64,000 nucleotides of DNA from Litoditis marina (lineage: Eukaryota > Nematoda > Chromadorea > Rhabditida > Rhabditidae): the NCBI GenBank assembly GCA_964036275.1, contig OZ038440.1, positions 5,617,690-5,681,689 of the forward strand, written 5' to 3'. The first letter of the stretch is position 1. Each line of letters starts with the position of its first letter. Of this stretch, positions 1-12,701 are shown piece after piece. Made by a program: the position numbers and the translations under genes. A model generated the notes under the pieces. The model saw only the letters and a program-made list of their open reading frames with translations. It was not told the DNA's origin and ran no database searches.

Positions 1-161
1 TTCATCACTCAAAATTATTTGGTTCAATAGAAAATGAGCCCGTTCACCCAAACCCTGGCTTTCAGCAAAAGTTCCCAAATGAACCGATGACGCAGGATCG
101 CCGGAACTCTGCAATAAGTATCTCACATGTCCCATGTAAACAAATCAATCAATCAACTAAC

Positions 162-314
162 CAACAAAGGCGTCCTCGTTGCCAGTGGGTGGTGCTGAGG
201 CTGCTTCGAGTTGGGCGAGGGATCTCCCCTCGGGTGGTGCTATCCCGCTACCAGCCGCACCCCCAAACTGACGCCGAAAAGGCATTGGCTCAGAGTTTGA
301 ATTCGACATTCTGC
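162..314 (-). CDS. Possible first coding exon of an unidentified gene that continues past the left edge
   Basis: On the minus strand an acceptor (TTTCCAG) is followed after five bases by an ATG at 309. The open frame is GC-rich and codes for a serine/proline/glycine/alanine-rich segment containing FRRQFGGAAGSG and APPTGNEDAFV. It ends at 162 with a GTTAGT donor, the donor form used repeatedly by the neighbouring NELF-B gene. If the donor is not used, the frame stops two codons later. The base composition and the acceptor just before the ATG suggest a trans-spliced first exon. The exon lies about 680 bp downstream of the NELF-B stop codon on the same strand, so a co-transcribed downstream gene is possible. 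I do not recognise the protein, and the rest of it is outside the window. Confidence 0.4.
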
Positions 315-997
315 CTGGAAACATTGAACGGCGAGTTGACAAAATCGTGTAACCAAACTATGTTCATGTAAAAATGGACATATATAAACACTAATTACAA
401 AACTGAACCAAAGACGAGCTAAAGGTATCCAACATTGGTAGAAACCGATGAACATGTACTTGTCCTGCCGAAAATACAATATTTATTATGTAAGTTACAA
501 CTTGTAATCGAGTCGAGCAAGTAGTATATTTACGAAATTCTTATACATACAACTCGACTAAAAATGAAAAATAAAACACCCGAACATTGTGAGAGCAATT
601 CAAAATTCTGTTAAATAACTCAACAAAATACTATACAGTGAGAACATCATAAAATACACAGAACAATGGAACAATCTATGTACATTATGAGAGAAAATTC
701 TAAACTTGGTTTCGGTTAGTAAATCAAAACAACTCATAGTATTTCACTGCAAAACTTTAATAACGGTCAATAAGGCATTCATACCTCAGTAACGTTGTTC
801 GAGTAGTCAGAAAAAAATTACTACTGTCGCGCCGAAAACAAGATTTGTAATAAAGATATTCAACTTTAGAATACTCGATACCTATCTCAGCTAGTTTCAA
901 TAACTTGGGGTTGACAAGTTGATTAGTAACTAAGAAAAACTTCTGTTATTTCACTAAACAACTTTATTAACGGTTAACGGTTGAAAGGTATAAGATG

Positions 998-3900
998 TTA
1001 ATAACTGGGCCTGGGAGTTGACATGGGGGCTGGATATTGTCGCACGGGTGGTAAGGGTGGACTGCCCATTCCACTCATGCCCGTCACCCCCTTTGGTGGG
1101 GAGATGAGCAAGGGAGCTGGAGCAACCTCCATTGGTTTGGGAGACAGTTTATCCACCACTTTCTGGTAGTCTTGCTTGTACCGCAATAGGTCTGACTCCG
1201 AAAGAGAACTGAACATCTGCAAGGGCGCTCATTTTGAACCATTAATAACACGAAAACTGTAATTTTCTGAGAACTATGTCAGGGTTGTAGTCTTGTTTGA
1301 TGAACTTTTAGAAATCAGGTAACTAAGTACGAAAAAAAAATTTCCGATGACAACTATAAAGTAACAAGTTTTTACAAGAATTCAAGAATCAAGTCATTGA
1401 GGTGAATGAACAGAAAAGTGAGCTGTTTTTTGTCGTAGTGAGATATTTGCAAAAATCACGACAAAATGAGAATGCAGCTCATACGATACTCCCTTTTGAA
1501 AAGGGGACTAACCTCCGGACTAATTCTAGTGAGCATTTCCTGACAGATAGGTACACCCCAAAGAAATCCGATTTGATTGATGATTCGAAGAATTTGATAC
1601 TTGACCACAGCATCGTCCTGAAGCAACAGCTCATTAACCATGTGTGATCTCTGATCACAGGTAAAATAGTTCACTCCCGGAAAATAAGCGTGCGTAACAG
1701 CGTAACCTTAAAACAGGCATGAGACGACTGCAAAAACAATATTTTCTCTGGTTCATCTCGTTTCTAACAGTTTTCGCTTATGAAAATAAGCACAAGTTCC
1801 AGAAAATAGGCTAAATAGGCGACAGGGGCAGCGCCACTTTGAAGGCGTTTACGTATGTCTCTTATCTGTTCACCCTCACTAACTCATACCCTAAATGCTC
1901 AGCGTTTTGAGAAAAACCCCCCTGTTTTTGGTCCGAAGATTTGGGCAACCCCCCCCCCCCAAAAAATTGTCTGATTTACCGATTTTCTAAATTAAGGGCA
2001 AAACCCCCTTATAATGGCTGAGGGGGAGGGCAAAAGCCCCCTGTTTGAAAAAGTCACAACTCTGAGGCATTTAGGGTATGCACTAACTATAGTCTGTGCA
2101 GACCTGACCAACTGTAGTCTGTAACTACTCTGCGAGACTGCTCAATCCGAGACAACAACCAAATAAGAGGACAACATAGATAAAATTTAAAAGCTAGAAA
2201 CGCACTCAGTGAGGTTGTTCCAATGTTGGAAAAAATCAAAAAAAACGGGCTTTTGATGCAAACTCATCATGTTTCCTTGCGTTTAAATCCAAAAACGGAC
2301 TACTTTTGTTGAATGGTCGGACCTTACTGGTGTATGAAAAACGAAGATTTTTTATTTTATTTTTAGGTTACCTTACCTGAACTTGACTGAACAGCACGCC
2401 ATCCATTATGATACCCTGTATGGCCACATCAGAGAGCGCAGGCTCAAACTGATTCGAATAGATGAGTCGATGGATGAACAGATGACACCACACACCTTTC
2501 GAAGCGAGCTGTAAACAGAATAGGAACTGTCACTAAAATCTGATATCCAGCCCAAATTGAACTGCTAAGCCTACAACCCATAAATGATGAGTTTTTTCTC
2601 TACATGACCGAATCTATTTTCATTTCCAGAATTCTATGAACGAGTCATATCTCATATAAGAAAAATCAGTTGTATTTTGCATGGGTAGAAAGAAATCATT
2701 TCATTTTTAGTGGGAAGTGAATTCATGAGCAATAAGGTTATTTTTAAATATAATTATAGGCAGCGTTCTTTCCCAAAAACGACTACATGGTTTATAATGC
2801 CATATCTCGCTGTGTTTGTAGTTTGATCCCGTGTTTTTTCAGTCCAACTTTGTAAATTAGTGCGCGAATCTTTTACGACCTAATGTAGTCCCTCCGTAAC
2901 CCTATATTGAGATCCTTCTGTCTTCACAACTAACCTGATCGCGCAGAATGTTGACGACAGTCATATATCTAGCCAGCCCACGCACGTCTCCCAGCCGCCT
3001 TTTACTGGGAAGAAGATCCAGCACATAGTGGAGATAGAGCAGGGAAGTCACCGAGTTAGCCTGGAGAAGACACGACGCCCGTTTTGAAATTGAAAACAAT
3101 CATAAAGAAAAACCTAAATTGGAGATAGGAGTATCTCAGAAATATCTTTGAGCTTTGAGCAGTTCTTTGGTTCTTTCCGCGAACCGCAAACGTTCATATT
3201 TTTTCATGGCTTTACCATTAGTTGTCAATAATCAAAAACTCACTTTGAGAAAAGATACGAGAACGTCTGGAATAGGAGAAAGACAATTCAGCATGGTAAT
3301 ATCATCAACCGCGTCAACTGGAATAACATCATTGGAAACCGTAAAATAAATTTAGCGCAATTTTGTGATTACTTTGTGCCAACATGTCAGCGGATAAAGT
3401 AGGAAGAAACCTGTTGCAAATCAGAGAACTGAGAGACCGAACATACAAATGAGTGTAAAGGTAGGACTTGACATATTTAGGATTAGGAGTCCGACATTGC
3501 ATGATCATTGAAAATTAGCTGGTTTCAAACAAGAAAGGTGCTTGAATGGATATTCAAGAAAGTAGCGCTCATACTTGATGATGAAATGGAAAGCGAAAGC
3601 TTCACCAATAGTTTGTCGGTTCTCGCCAACTATCATACATCATACTTGTTCGAATAAATCGAAAAACAGGCAAAAAAAATTTTTCCGAAAACGAGAGATT
3701 TTGTCTATTTTTGATGCAATTCGTTGATTTTTGCGTGTTTAAATTTAGAAACGAAATCTTTTTTGTGAGCAGTCGGATATTACTGGTGTATGCCAACCAT
3801 TCCCAAATACAAATATACAGACTGTCAACTAACCCTTTGCGCGTAGCAACTCCAATCTCATAGCGTCTTCTACCATACAACTTTCCAATAGAGGAAGAAA

Positions 3901-6900
3901 CTTGGTAAACAGAATATAGTCAATCATTTCAGCTGGAACATTCTTCGTAGACAGAATTTCCTGCAAACAATAATAAATGAGTATTACAAAGTACCAAGGT
4001 TGAGAAAAATAATTCACAAGCCCTTGCCCTGAAAAAAGAATACGTTACGTTACTGAGACATTGATCACATGAACTATGAAAACTTTGTGGAGGCTCAATA
4101 TTCATTGAAACATTATTTAATACATATGAACTGCGTGCTGACACTTCATGTGATAGGAAGTCAACGATAGAATAGAGAGCATGTTGTGAATGTAAATTGT
4201 TCGTTTGTCAGCGTATTAGTAGTGAATGTTTTCAAACCTGTGCATTACTTCCCAGGGAGACAATTCTAATGGCCAGTTGAAGTGTATGCAGATCGCGCGG
4301 AAGATGTGAAGCATGCTGAAAACAAGATCACATAGTAGATCACATTCGATTCGAAAAAGATTAGTAAAAAGTTAATGGTCATTGTAGCCCAAAACCAAAA
4401 CTTTCAGGAAATTCTGATAAGAACCCGGAAATCGGCTTGATTGAACCACAAACCTGCAACCATTCATCAGCAAACACAAATATTTGAAACATGTATAAAG
4501 ACAAATTTCTCGAATAGAAAAATTCAAAATTTCGAGTACTCACTGCATCCCGTAGTTTCTTGACCACCATGGAGAGAAGAAAGTGAACAGCATGAACATC
4601 AGAGGCTACCATGGCCAAATCACCAATCATCTGTAATACAAGTAAGGGTGAAATAGAAATGTCAGTCGGAATTATATCATGATGGTGTGCAACTACAAAA
4701 ACTGGTATGATACCCATGCAACATAGATAATTTCCCTCACTCATAGTGATTACAACAGTTTCGGAAACATTTTTTGGTTCAAAAAATGTGTCTCAAAAAA
4801 TGGCCGCAATCAGAACGGTTCCCGGGGAGCTTGAGTTTCACACCAGCGAGCATCAAATTGAAATAATAATATTACCTCAATATTTGTTTTCTTACAACCA
4901 TCCAGAATTCCTTTCAGTTTGCCAGTTTGTTGTGCATCCAGGTGTTTGTCTCTAACGCAAGCATCCAGACACCATACAAAATCGTGACAGGGATCTGGAA
5001 ATAAAATTTTGTAATTGTGTTTAGACAACTATCAATTTTGGATAAAAGTTTATTAACAATCATAATTTTATGAAAAGCGATTAAACCTAATAATCGAGAA
5101 ACAAACATAATCAGACATCAGACGAGAAATTAAACACCCACCGTTCCTGACGATAGATTCAATGTTGAGGTCGTGCGCAGCCATGACTAGCTCAGATCTG
5201 TTAGATGAAATTATATATACAAGATTTATAAGTGTTAAGATTACGATTGAAATTGTATTGTTGTAAATCAATGTAATTATATTGTTTTATGGGATATCAA
5301 TGAATTAGTATAGAACAAACTGGTTCTGTGTCATTTTGAGATAACAAGGAGCCAGGCATAGGTACACACCTGGCTGTCAATTACGAAGACCAGCGCACGG
5401 TCAGAAACACACGTACGAATTACGACAGGTTCTGGGTAATGTTCGAAGCTTTTTTACGGCAAATGGGTATATATAAATTTTTGCGCTGATTGGCTAATAG
5501 TAGCCAATCAGCGCAAAAACTATGTGGTTACTTTTAAAATTTTAAGTGATAAAGCATGCTTACCTCAGCGAGCACAGATGAATATTTTTGTCGGAGATGA
5601 ACCGCTCGCGAATGAACTTGATCAAACCTTCGTACAGTTGTTCTCTCACGCCAACCATGGCTATCAACTCTGGAAAATACATACTAATCATAATCAATAC
5701 ATAGGGAGAACATGTATTCGGAAGCATACTTGGGAAAACTTACCTAAATCCTAAATATTGTTAGCTAATAGATACGAAATGCATGCAACAAGCTGCTTTT
5801 TTGCCAATTTCGGGGTGTATCATAGAAAACGAGTAAAATTCCCTTGTTTTAATCAGAAACCTACTTGGGTTTCGATAACTCATCGAACCTTATTCATGTG
5901 CGATTATACGTTAGTCGTTGGAAGAAATAGAACATGGAAACTCACGTTGAACTTGCTTCCATTGCCTACGCGCCTTTGTCGTTTCAATAGTGAAGAAGTT
6001 CGTATTTGACTGCTCGATCACAAACTCAATTTCTTTCTTCTGCCTGAAAAAGCGAGGGAAGAGTCAGAGTTGACAGTTCCTATCTCAATAAAACAAAAAC
6101 GTAGACAAATCACTGAAGATCATCAAGTGATAGTCCTACCCACGATTTATCATACCAGAATTTAGAGCTATATAGAGAATACCAGAATACATAAAACAGA
6201 AATAAAATCTAGGTTCAACCAAGCTGTGTTCACTTTCAATTTGTTCACACCAAAAATTTGGAGCTTTCAAAACGAAGTGAATTTGTATTATTACCGATTT
6301 TCATATTTCATGACCGCTATTTTCTTTATCGTTGAGAATGTGGGTATTAACAAACCAGCTATGTACAAACGCAACCACAATTCTGGTCCATGTACTCTAC
6401 GATAATAAGATTAATGTGACAAAACAATAATCGGTAAAAGTTTCTAGCACACAACTTAGAAATCAAGAAACGCAAGAACAAAAACCCCAAGTAACCTATT
6501 CAGAAAACTCACAATAAGTAGCTTTCCACAACCGGCCTGATCGCCTCAATGAACAGTGCCTCGTTCTTCAACCATATCTGCTGTCTCACTGTGATATCGC
6601 ATTCTTCGTACAAAGCTTTGTCACAGATTATGATTTTCAAAAACCTAAAAAGCCACAAAATGCCGAACACTCAAAAACTTCACGAACCCAACAAATAGTG
6701 TTGAATGAAAGTTCGTTTTTTGAATGATAAAATGCTCAGACACAGTTTCTGGGAGAAATATTATGATTAGGAACCATTTCTTAGTGGCGACTGGCGATTT
6801 TAGATTTAGACAGTTTTAGAATTTTAAGGCGAACACCATACAAAGAAGAGAACGCGCAGCTTTCTATGAATCAGAGCAGCATACAACAACTATTCGTTGA

Positions 6901-7976
6901 CAAATGAAGAAGCTGGCCTGATAGCTCACCGGTCAGGAACTTTTTGAAGTTGTTTCAGAGTTTCCAACACCACCGGTCGAAACTGTGGTAACTTGTACAG
7001 GCGAAAACACTTCTCAAGTTGATTTTCCAACTTGGTAGTAGCAGCCGGTTTGTTGAGAGATTCTTCGCCGAGCACACGAATCCTTTGTAACAATAGATCT
7101 GTTAGATCCGTAACTACCTGAAACCTCACTGTTTCAAATCAAAATAAACAAAAACACAGTGACAGAAGTTACAAACGCGAACCCACGGGGAGCGCAAAAC
7201 GGCTTACAATCTATCAAAAACATAGCCACATAACAAATCAAACAGAAACTATTGTGATTGTCGCAGTACATGGTCTTTGAACTCTGGCCGGTGGCCGCAT
7301 TTGTGTTGTACATGTTTCAGTTTTAAAAAGATCTACTCATGTTGCGCTTTTATTTAACCAAGGTACTTGAATAATGATTACCCATTATCGAGTTCATATG
7401 AACGGGTAAAGAAATCAAACTCGAAACTTATCCTATTCGAAAAGGGTGGTGAGTTTGATGAAACGTAGCGATAGATAGTTATTTATTCAAATATGCATGT
7501 GCTTACGATTTACTAATCTTCGAAAAATAACCTAGAAAACGAGAGAACACATAACTAAAAAAAGGCCTGAGACACTCTTACCTGCTCATGAAAGTCTCGA
7601 CGTTTTATATTGTGCAAATCCAGCAAGTTTGTGGCCGAGTGCAAAGAATCAATCTGAAAATCTGAATACGTTCCAGGATTTTCATTTAACAATTTGATTG
7701 TGCTCATGGCTTGTCATAACTGGAAGGCACCACCAAACTTTCGGTCGTTCAAGAGAGTGACTTGAAAAATCTCACCATTCTCAACCACCACTCCCTGTTA
7801 CTGTTACGATAACTAACCTTTATATTGTTATCGTCTTGGAACTTCTTAACTGCATTTATGAGTGTGTTCGCCTTCCTTGTTTTCGATAAAATTTGTCGAA
7901 TTTTTGAGGGACCGCTAACTCCAAAGTTCTCAAGCTCTTGCGCTACATTCATACCTGAATATCGACGATACATCAT
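998..7976 (-). CDS. nelfb: Negative elongation factor B (NELF-B / COBRA1)
   Basis: NELF-B is a helical-repeat subunit of the NELF complex, which with DSIF holds RNA polymerase II in promoter-proximal pausing. Exons in transcript order: 7976-7818, 7653-7582, 7117-6930, 6644-6513, 6043-5946, 5669-5564, 5197-5142, 4994-4876, 4630-4544, 4315-4238, 3960-3834, 3629-3575, 3060-2935, 2508-2377, 1650-1513, 1216-998. Segments with clear colinear similarity to human NELF-B include SLHSATNLLDLHN, DKALYEECDITVRQQIW, ELVMAAHDLNIE, DPCHDFVWCLDACVRDKHLD, ILDGCKK, GDLAMVASD and TKFLPLLESCMVED. The C terminus is a proline-rich tail ending PRPSY, comparable to the human one. The start is either 7976 or the internal ATG at 7952, which directly follows a TATTCAG acceptor and aligns better with the human start. 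All junctions keep phase except 3575/3060, where a small exon is probably missing from my model. Expected length is about 620-635 aa; the human protein is 580. Confidence 0.88.
2222..3800. repeat. Two MITE copies with TIR near CATACACCAGTAAGGTCCGAC, inside NELF-B introns
   Basis: The right ends at about 2310-2338 and 3770-3793 read GTCGGACCTTACTGGTGTATG or a close variant, with internal oligo-A/T and 'aaacgg'-type sequence. The second copy runs from about 3632 to 3793. Its left end directly abuts the 3' splice site of the 3629-3575 exon. The same TIR recurs at about 15024, 16651, 17393-17634, 24103, 52380, 53103 and 53715. Confidence 0.7.
5478..5519. repeat. Perfect 19-bp inverted repeat with 4-base loop
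   Basis: Arms 5478-5496 and 5501-5519 are exact reverse complements around a 4-base loop. The stem contains GCGCTGATTGGCTA, with an inverted CCAAT box in each arm. It lies in a NELF-B intron. It may be the stub of a MITE or a small hairpin. Confidence 0.9.
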
Positions 7977-7999
7977 GTTAACGCATTATAGACCTCTCC

Positions 8000-10900
8000 T
8001 GAGGTACTCTACACACAGCTAGAACTCAAACAGAGTAACAATCAAGAAAGGAAAAAAGGCGGATCGGAAGAAGGCTTTTTTTAATAATTCGAAAATTCGA
8101 ATTAAAAAAGCACCGCGTCACGGCGAAAATTTCAGGCGCAATTCCCACCGTAAGCTAAAAACAAAATACAAATTTGTAGTAGCGATTCTCAGACAATGGG
8201 GGCCCAGTTGCCGCCCACTCGAGTGGGTCGGCCCACTAGCCGCGAGTTCCGGCCCAGTCGCCGCCCACCTGCCCGCCAGTGGGGGCGGGTCATCCATTCC
8301 AAAGCTGCGTCGCGGTTGACCGCGACGCACTCAGACAGATTCCTGCCAATTGGCATGCCAATTTTTACGTTAGGCTGCCAACTTCTGCCAATTTCGCATT
8401 TTTCGTGCGACGTCACCTAGCCGAAAATCAGTTTTTCAAGGCGACAAACATTGAAAAATGTACACAAATGCCCATATACGACATCTTAAAGTCAATGGCT
8501 GGGGTATAAACCACACGACATGAAACCAAACCGATTCCCTACCTAAATCAAACCATACCGAAAGTGTGAATACATACCTACCTCAAAACATACAGAGTAC
8601 TCACTACTGACATGTGTTTTTCACCGTGACTGTCTCGCATTCACCATATTCCGAACAAAAAACTGTTGAGAAGAACAGGTGAATGCATATTTGGTGTTGA
8701 TTAAGGAGGTCGATAGGGTTTCACCCCCTCGGTATGGTTTGCTATCGGTGGGGGTCGGTATGATTTTACCTCGGTATGGTTGGTTTATAGTCGACCTCCA
8801 TGGAAAGATTTCTTTACACATCATCATCAGATGGAAATAGTATTTTCATCCCATGAACACGTAAGAGACAAAACCTGTTTTCTACCCTATTAATATTGAA
8901 AAAATGATTTTTTTTCACTATGAGAAACCTCCTTGTGTACTGTTTCAGTCGTATTACTGCTTTTCTTTAGTTATCAAGTAGTTTTCAGCAGCTTTTTCCT
9001 TTAAAATTGAATTTTTGGATTACGGTATCTCTGCCAATTAGCGCTAACTCCTGCTAATTGGCGCCAATGTTTCTGAGCACCTCTCGAACTCAAAACTCAA
9101 ATTTTCAACTTATATTTTCAGTTCGTTTTTCTTGTTTATAGTTATTTTATATCATTTTTTTTGTAATATACTTTTGTTATGGAATATTTCGAAGTGTTTT
9201 TGGCCAACGTAAGGTTATCATCAAATCAGTTCAAGCTCATTACGTCATTTTTAGCCTTATTTCCCAAATGTTAATTTTTTGACTCAAGTGTGCACTGTTA
9301 TTTCTCAGTACTCTGTGAATCATTCCGGGATTCATTTGCAAACGATCCATATCACAAATTTATTCGTTTCAAATAACATGAAAAATTTTGTAAACTGGAA
9401 AACTGATTTGGCTATTTACATTTTGGATCATTGTTTGGTACATTTTCATCGTTCCAAAATTTAATTTTCAGAGAGTTTTCAATGAATTCATCCAATGACG
9501 GAGAAGATCCTCTGGGAAGTTCTACAGGTGCGTTCAGGAGTTAGATGAAGATTGACACCTACTACTATGTTTCTAGGAGGCAGTCAGTAAACGCTTCCTG
9601 ATTCACTCGTATCTGTTCTTTCAACATTATACTAGGATTTGGAGTACAGTTCAGGAATATTTTGGAATGTGCCGCCTAAAACAAGTCATATTTTTTTGCC
9701 GCATGAAAAGTAGGCAAATTTTTTTCTCAAACATGATACAAAACGGTTTCGATGACATCTTTCACTGTTTCATCATAGAATTATCTAGTAAAATTGGTTT
9801 AAAAATAAAACCCTTCTTTTGTAAAGTATAGAAATATCGTTCACTGTGTTCACAAATTTACTCTGCTGATTTTATTTTCACGTATTCGCGTAATGTCTGA
9901 AAATTGTGATGATTGAAGCAAAATATGATTCTCTACAATCTCTAACAGTGAATAATTTAGACACGGCTCTCATTTCTAAGGTAATTTAAGTAGTTTCTGA
10001 GCTGTGGACCAGTTGTTGCACCCAACGCGAGAAAAAAGTTCTTCGTAAACACGTAAACGGCACAAAACAATGCCTGTTTTCAAGTTGCAAATTGGTGTAT
10101 GTGCAAATCAACCTAACTACGTTCATCCGACTTCAACCATAGATCGTACATCGATATGATCGCGGCATGTTCACCTCAACTCCTCACTCTCTCAGATGTA
10201 GAATGGGTGTGTGCTGAATGACGAATTCGAATAAATTCACCCATTTCTTACCCACAGAAAACTTATTTCAGAGCCGAACTTGTGGGAACTTTGATGTGCA
10301 GGAGAAAGGAGCGCAACCACTGAAGAGTCCTATGCTGGTTATTACTTCATTCAACGGAAGTGATAGTATCGTGGTCATTCGTTAGTTTCTCATGATGTTT
10401 TTGTATTTTTACCGTAATGTGCTGTAATTGACCACCATATGGTGAATTCAATATCAAATCGGGTTTTTAGGTCTTTTGGTAACCTTTTTTCCCGGAATCA
10501 ACAATAGGTTACCCTCTAATTCGAGCCGAAAATTTATTTATCTTTACTGTTACTTTTGAGGCTAACCGGATTCCGTTTCTAGGTCACAAGGTTCCCCACT
10601 CAAGTAACCTGAAAACCTGGTTAGATATAAAATTGGCCCATTATGTGTCAGAACTAGGACTGTATGCCAGTAGAATCACTATCTCACGAAAAGTAGCCTG
10701 TTCATGGGAATCCGCGGCATTTGATCGTTCGGTCATGTCTGCAAATCCAAAAATTAAGTAGGTTTTCGAGTTTGTAACACTGTTTGTCAATTGGATAGTC
10801 ACGTGAAACATTTCAAACACAGCAGAATTGATAAACATGCAATGACCAAGTCCATGATTAAAGTACAAACTTCACGTGACTACTCATTTAACTTTCAGTA

Positions 10901-12701
10901 TAGTTTAGATAGATCCTGAATACCGAAGTAGTTTATAATCAATTGTTTAGTTTGAAGTTGAAATGGACATTTTTGATATCTTTTCGGATATTGTTGTTGT
11001 TGATGTTTTGTTGTATGAATGAATGATATTAATCAACTGTTTTAGTACCTGCTTCAACGGGATCAAACCCTTTCATTATTTCCGTTTTTCTGAGCCCAGG
11101 GAAGTTTTTTATACTTTTTTGGCCCAGTCGCCGCCCAGTCTGGGCCCAGTCGCCGCCCAGTCTAGGCCCACTCGCCGCCCACATGTGGCCCAGTAGCGGC
11201 CAGTCAGCGCGTTAGTAGGCCCAGAGTGGGCGGCGACTGGGCCCAGACTGGGCGGCGACTGGGCCCCCATTGTCTTAGGTCGCGATCTCAACTCAGAAAG
11301 GTTGGCGCTAATTAGCCGGAATTGGCCGCGAATTTTAGAAACTACCGTAACCCAAAAAATCAAATTTGAGGGTTTTCATCAAAAAATCATAGTTATCAGC
11401 AACCAACGTGGCTAGTACGATAATAAACATTCAATTTGAAGAAGTACCACTCCCTTTAGCTCGCTTAAATTAGCAAAAAAGAGGTATTTACTGTAAATCA
11501 CGAAAGCAGGTTTGCAAGCAGTGAATGAGGTTTTTTTCGACGTTCTCTTTTCTCCAATTGTTCTGAAAAACGGCTATAACACTGAATGCAAGTCCCTGAA
11601 ACTCTATTTCACCCACTGAGGGAGATTGACGCTATTCGTTCAGAGTTAGTCACGAAGTGGCCAGTCGAGAATCGTAATTTGACGTTACGATCAGAGATTC
11701 TGTTTTCGAGGGTTGACATCGCTTATAACAATGAAATACCTCAAGTTAAAGTATAATACATGTTAATTCATTCTGTTAAAGAAGTAAGAAAGATGTATTT
11801 TCGTGCAAATCGCACAAACACGATTGTAATCAGTCATTGAGAATATTTCGACTTTTGTCCACTTTTTGAATTTTTTTTCAACTGTTATAACACTGAATAT
11901 TAGTCTATAGGCTCCAGTTCACCGAAAAAATGCAGAAAAACTCCCAAAAAAGCGTCTTCGGATTACGGTATGCACCCGTTTTTAGCGGCTAATTGGCTGC
12001 AATTGGAAAAATTGGCTGGCCAATTGGCTGGGCCCTGTCTGAGAATTTCGCTAATTTTCTCAATAAAAATGTTACTTATTAAGCTGTACTACTTTGCTAT
12101 TAGTTGTTTAGCTATGTTGTTCTGCTTTTGGGAAACTGTGCACACAGACCGACAAGACTGTAGACCTTCTTTCGGGTGAAACTCGGTTCCGAAAGCTCCG
12201 TTAGTTCGTCAAGGAGATTATATATTGTTTTACTACGCCGCAAACTGAATATGAACACTCGTCATATCTTTGGTCCGATTCAACTAGTACCACTGAGAAA
12301 CCTAAGTGAATTGTTAATGTAGGTTCAAGCTGCGTATCTCTGCACGTTTCGAAGACCTGAACAAACCATTCTCTCACGAGGTTTTTATTTGGTTCTAATT
12401 TCGTTGCGTATGAGTCATAACATCCAATAGGTCAATTAAAGGGGGAGCTTGATTGTACCTCTGTTCATTGGAAAACTCGTAAAAAACAAGCATATATGTT
12501 CTATGAGTTAATTAGATTACTCTTCCGCTGGTTTTGTAGTTTGTACTTCGTTGATCATTCATGTAGATCACTTTATTGAGTTACCATCCATGTGCATTAT
12601 TTTGTATGCTCCATTAATTTGATATATTTATGCTTAAAGCTTATATTTATTCATTTTCAGTGCTTTTAATGGATGATCAGTTCTGAGTTCTGGCTAAATA
12701 A
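8000..12701. other. Divergent intergenic region between NELF-B and USP8, repeat-rich, no supported gene
   Basis: This region separates the starts of two divergently transcribed genes. It holds GC-rich foldback repeats (8196-8290, 11119-11272), copies of the CACGTG MITE (about 10779-10902) and the GGTAACC foldback family (about 10436-10640). It also holds several AT-rich stretches with GCCAATT/AATTGGC ends (about 8340-8400, 9028-9075, 11276-11345, 11965-12050). Short open frames here lack family similarity. The 5' UTR of USP8 probably starts after the TTTTCAG at 12653-12660. Confidence 0.6.
11119..11272. repeat. GC-rich foldback element built of GGCCCAGTCGCCGCCCA units
   Basis: The left half repeats GGGCCCAGTCGCCGCCCAG, with a related GGCCCACTCGCCGCCC. 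The right half is the reverse complement (GGGCGGCGACTGGGCCC repeated), so the whole folds into one long stem. A related single-armed copy lies at about 8196-8290. The island contrasts sharply with the AT-rich surroundings. Confidence 0.85.

Noticed and set aside
8118..8509. Overlapping ORFs of 70-76 codons on both strands
   Set aside because: They are explained by the GC-rich foldback repeat, which reads open in several frames.
9481..10380. Small plus-strand ORF MNSSNDGEDPLGSST after a TTTTCAG at 9474, with a GTGCGT donor and a possible next exon at 10272
   Set aside because: Joining the two gives a stop after a few codons (22 aa). It has no similarity and lies among repeats; it could be a noncoding 5' exon of USP8, but nothing shows it.
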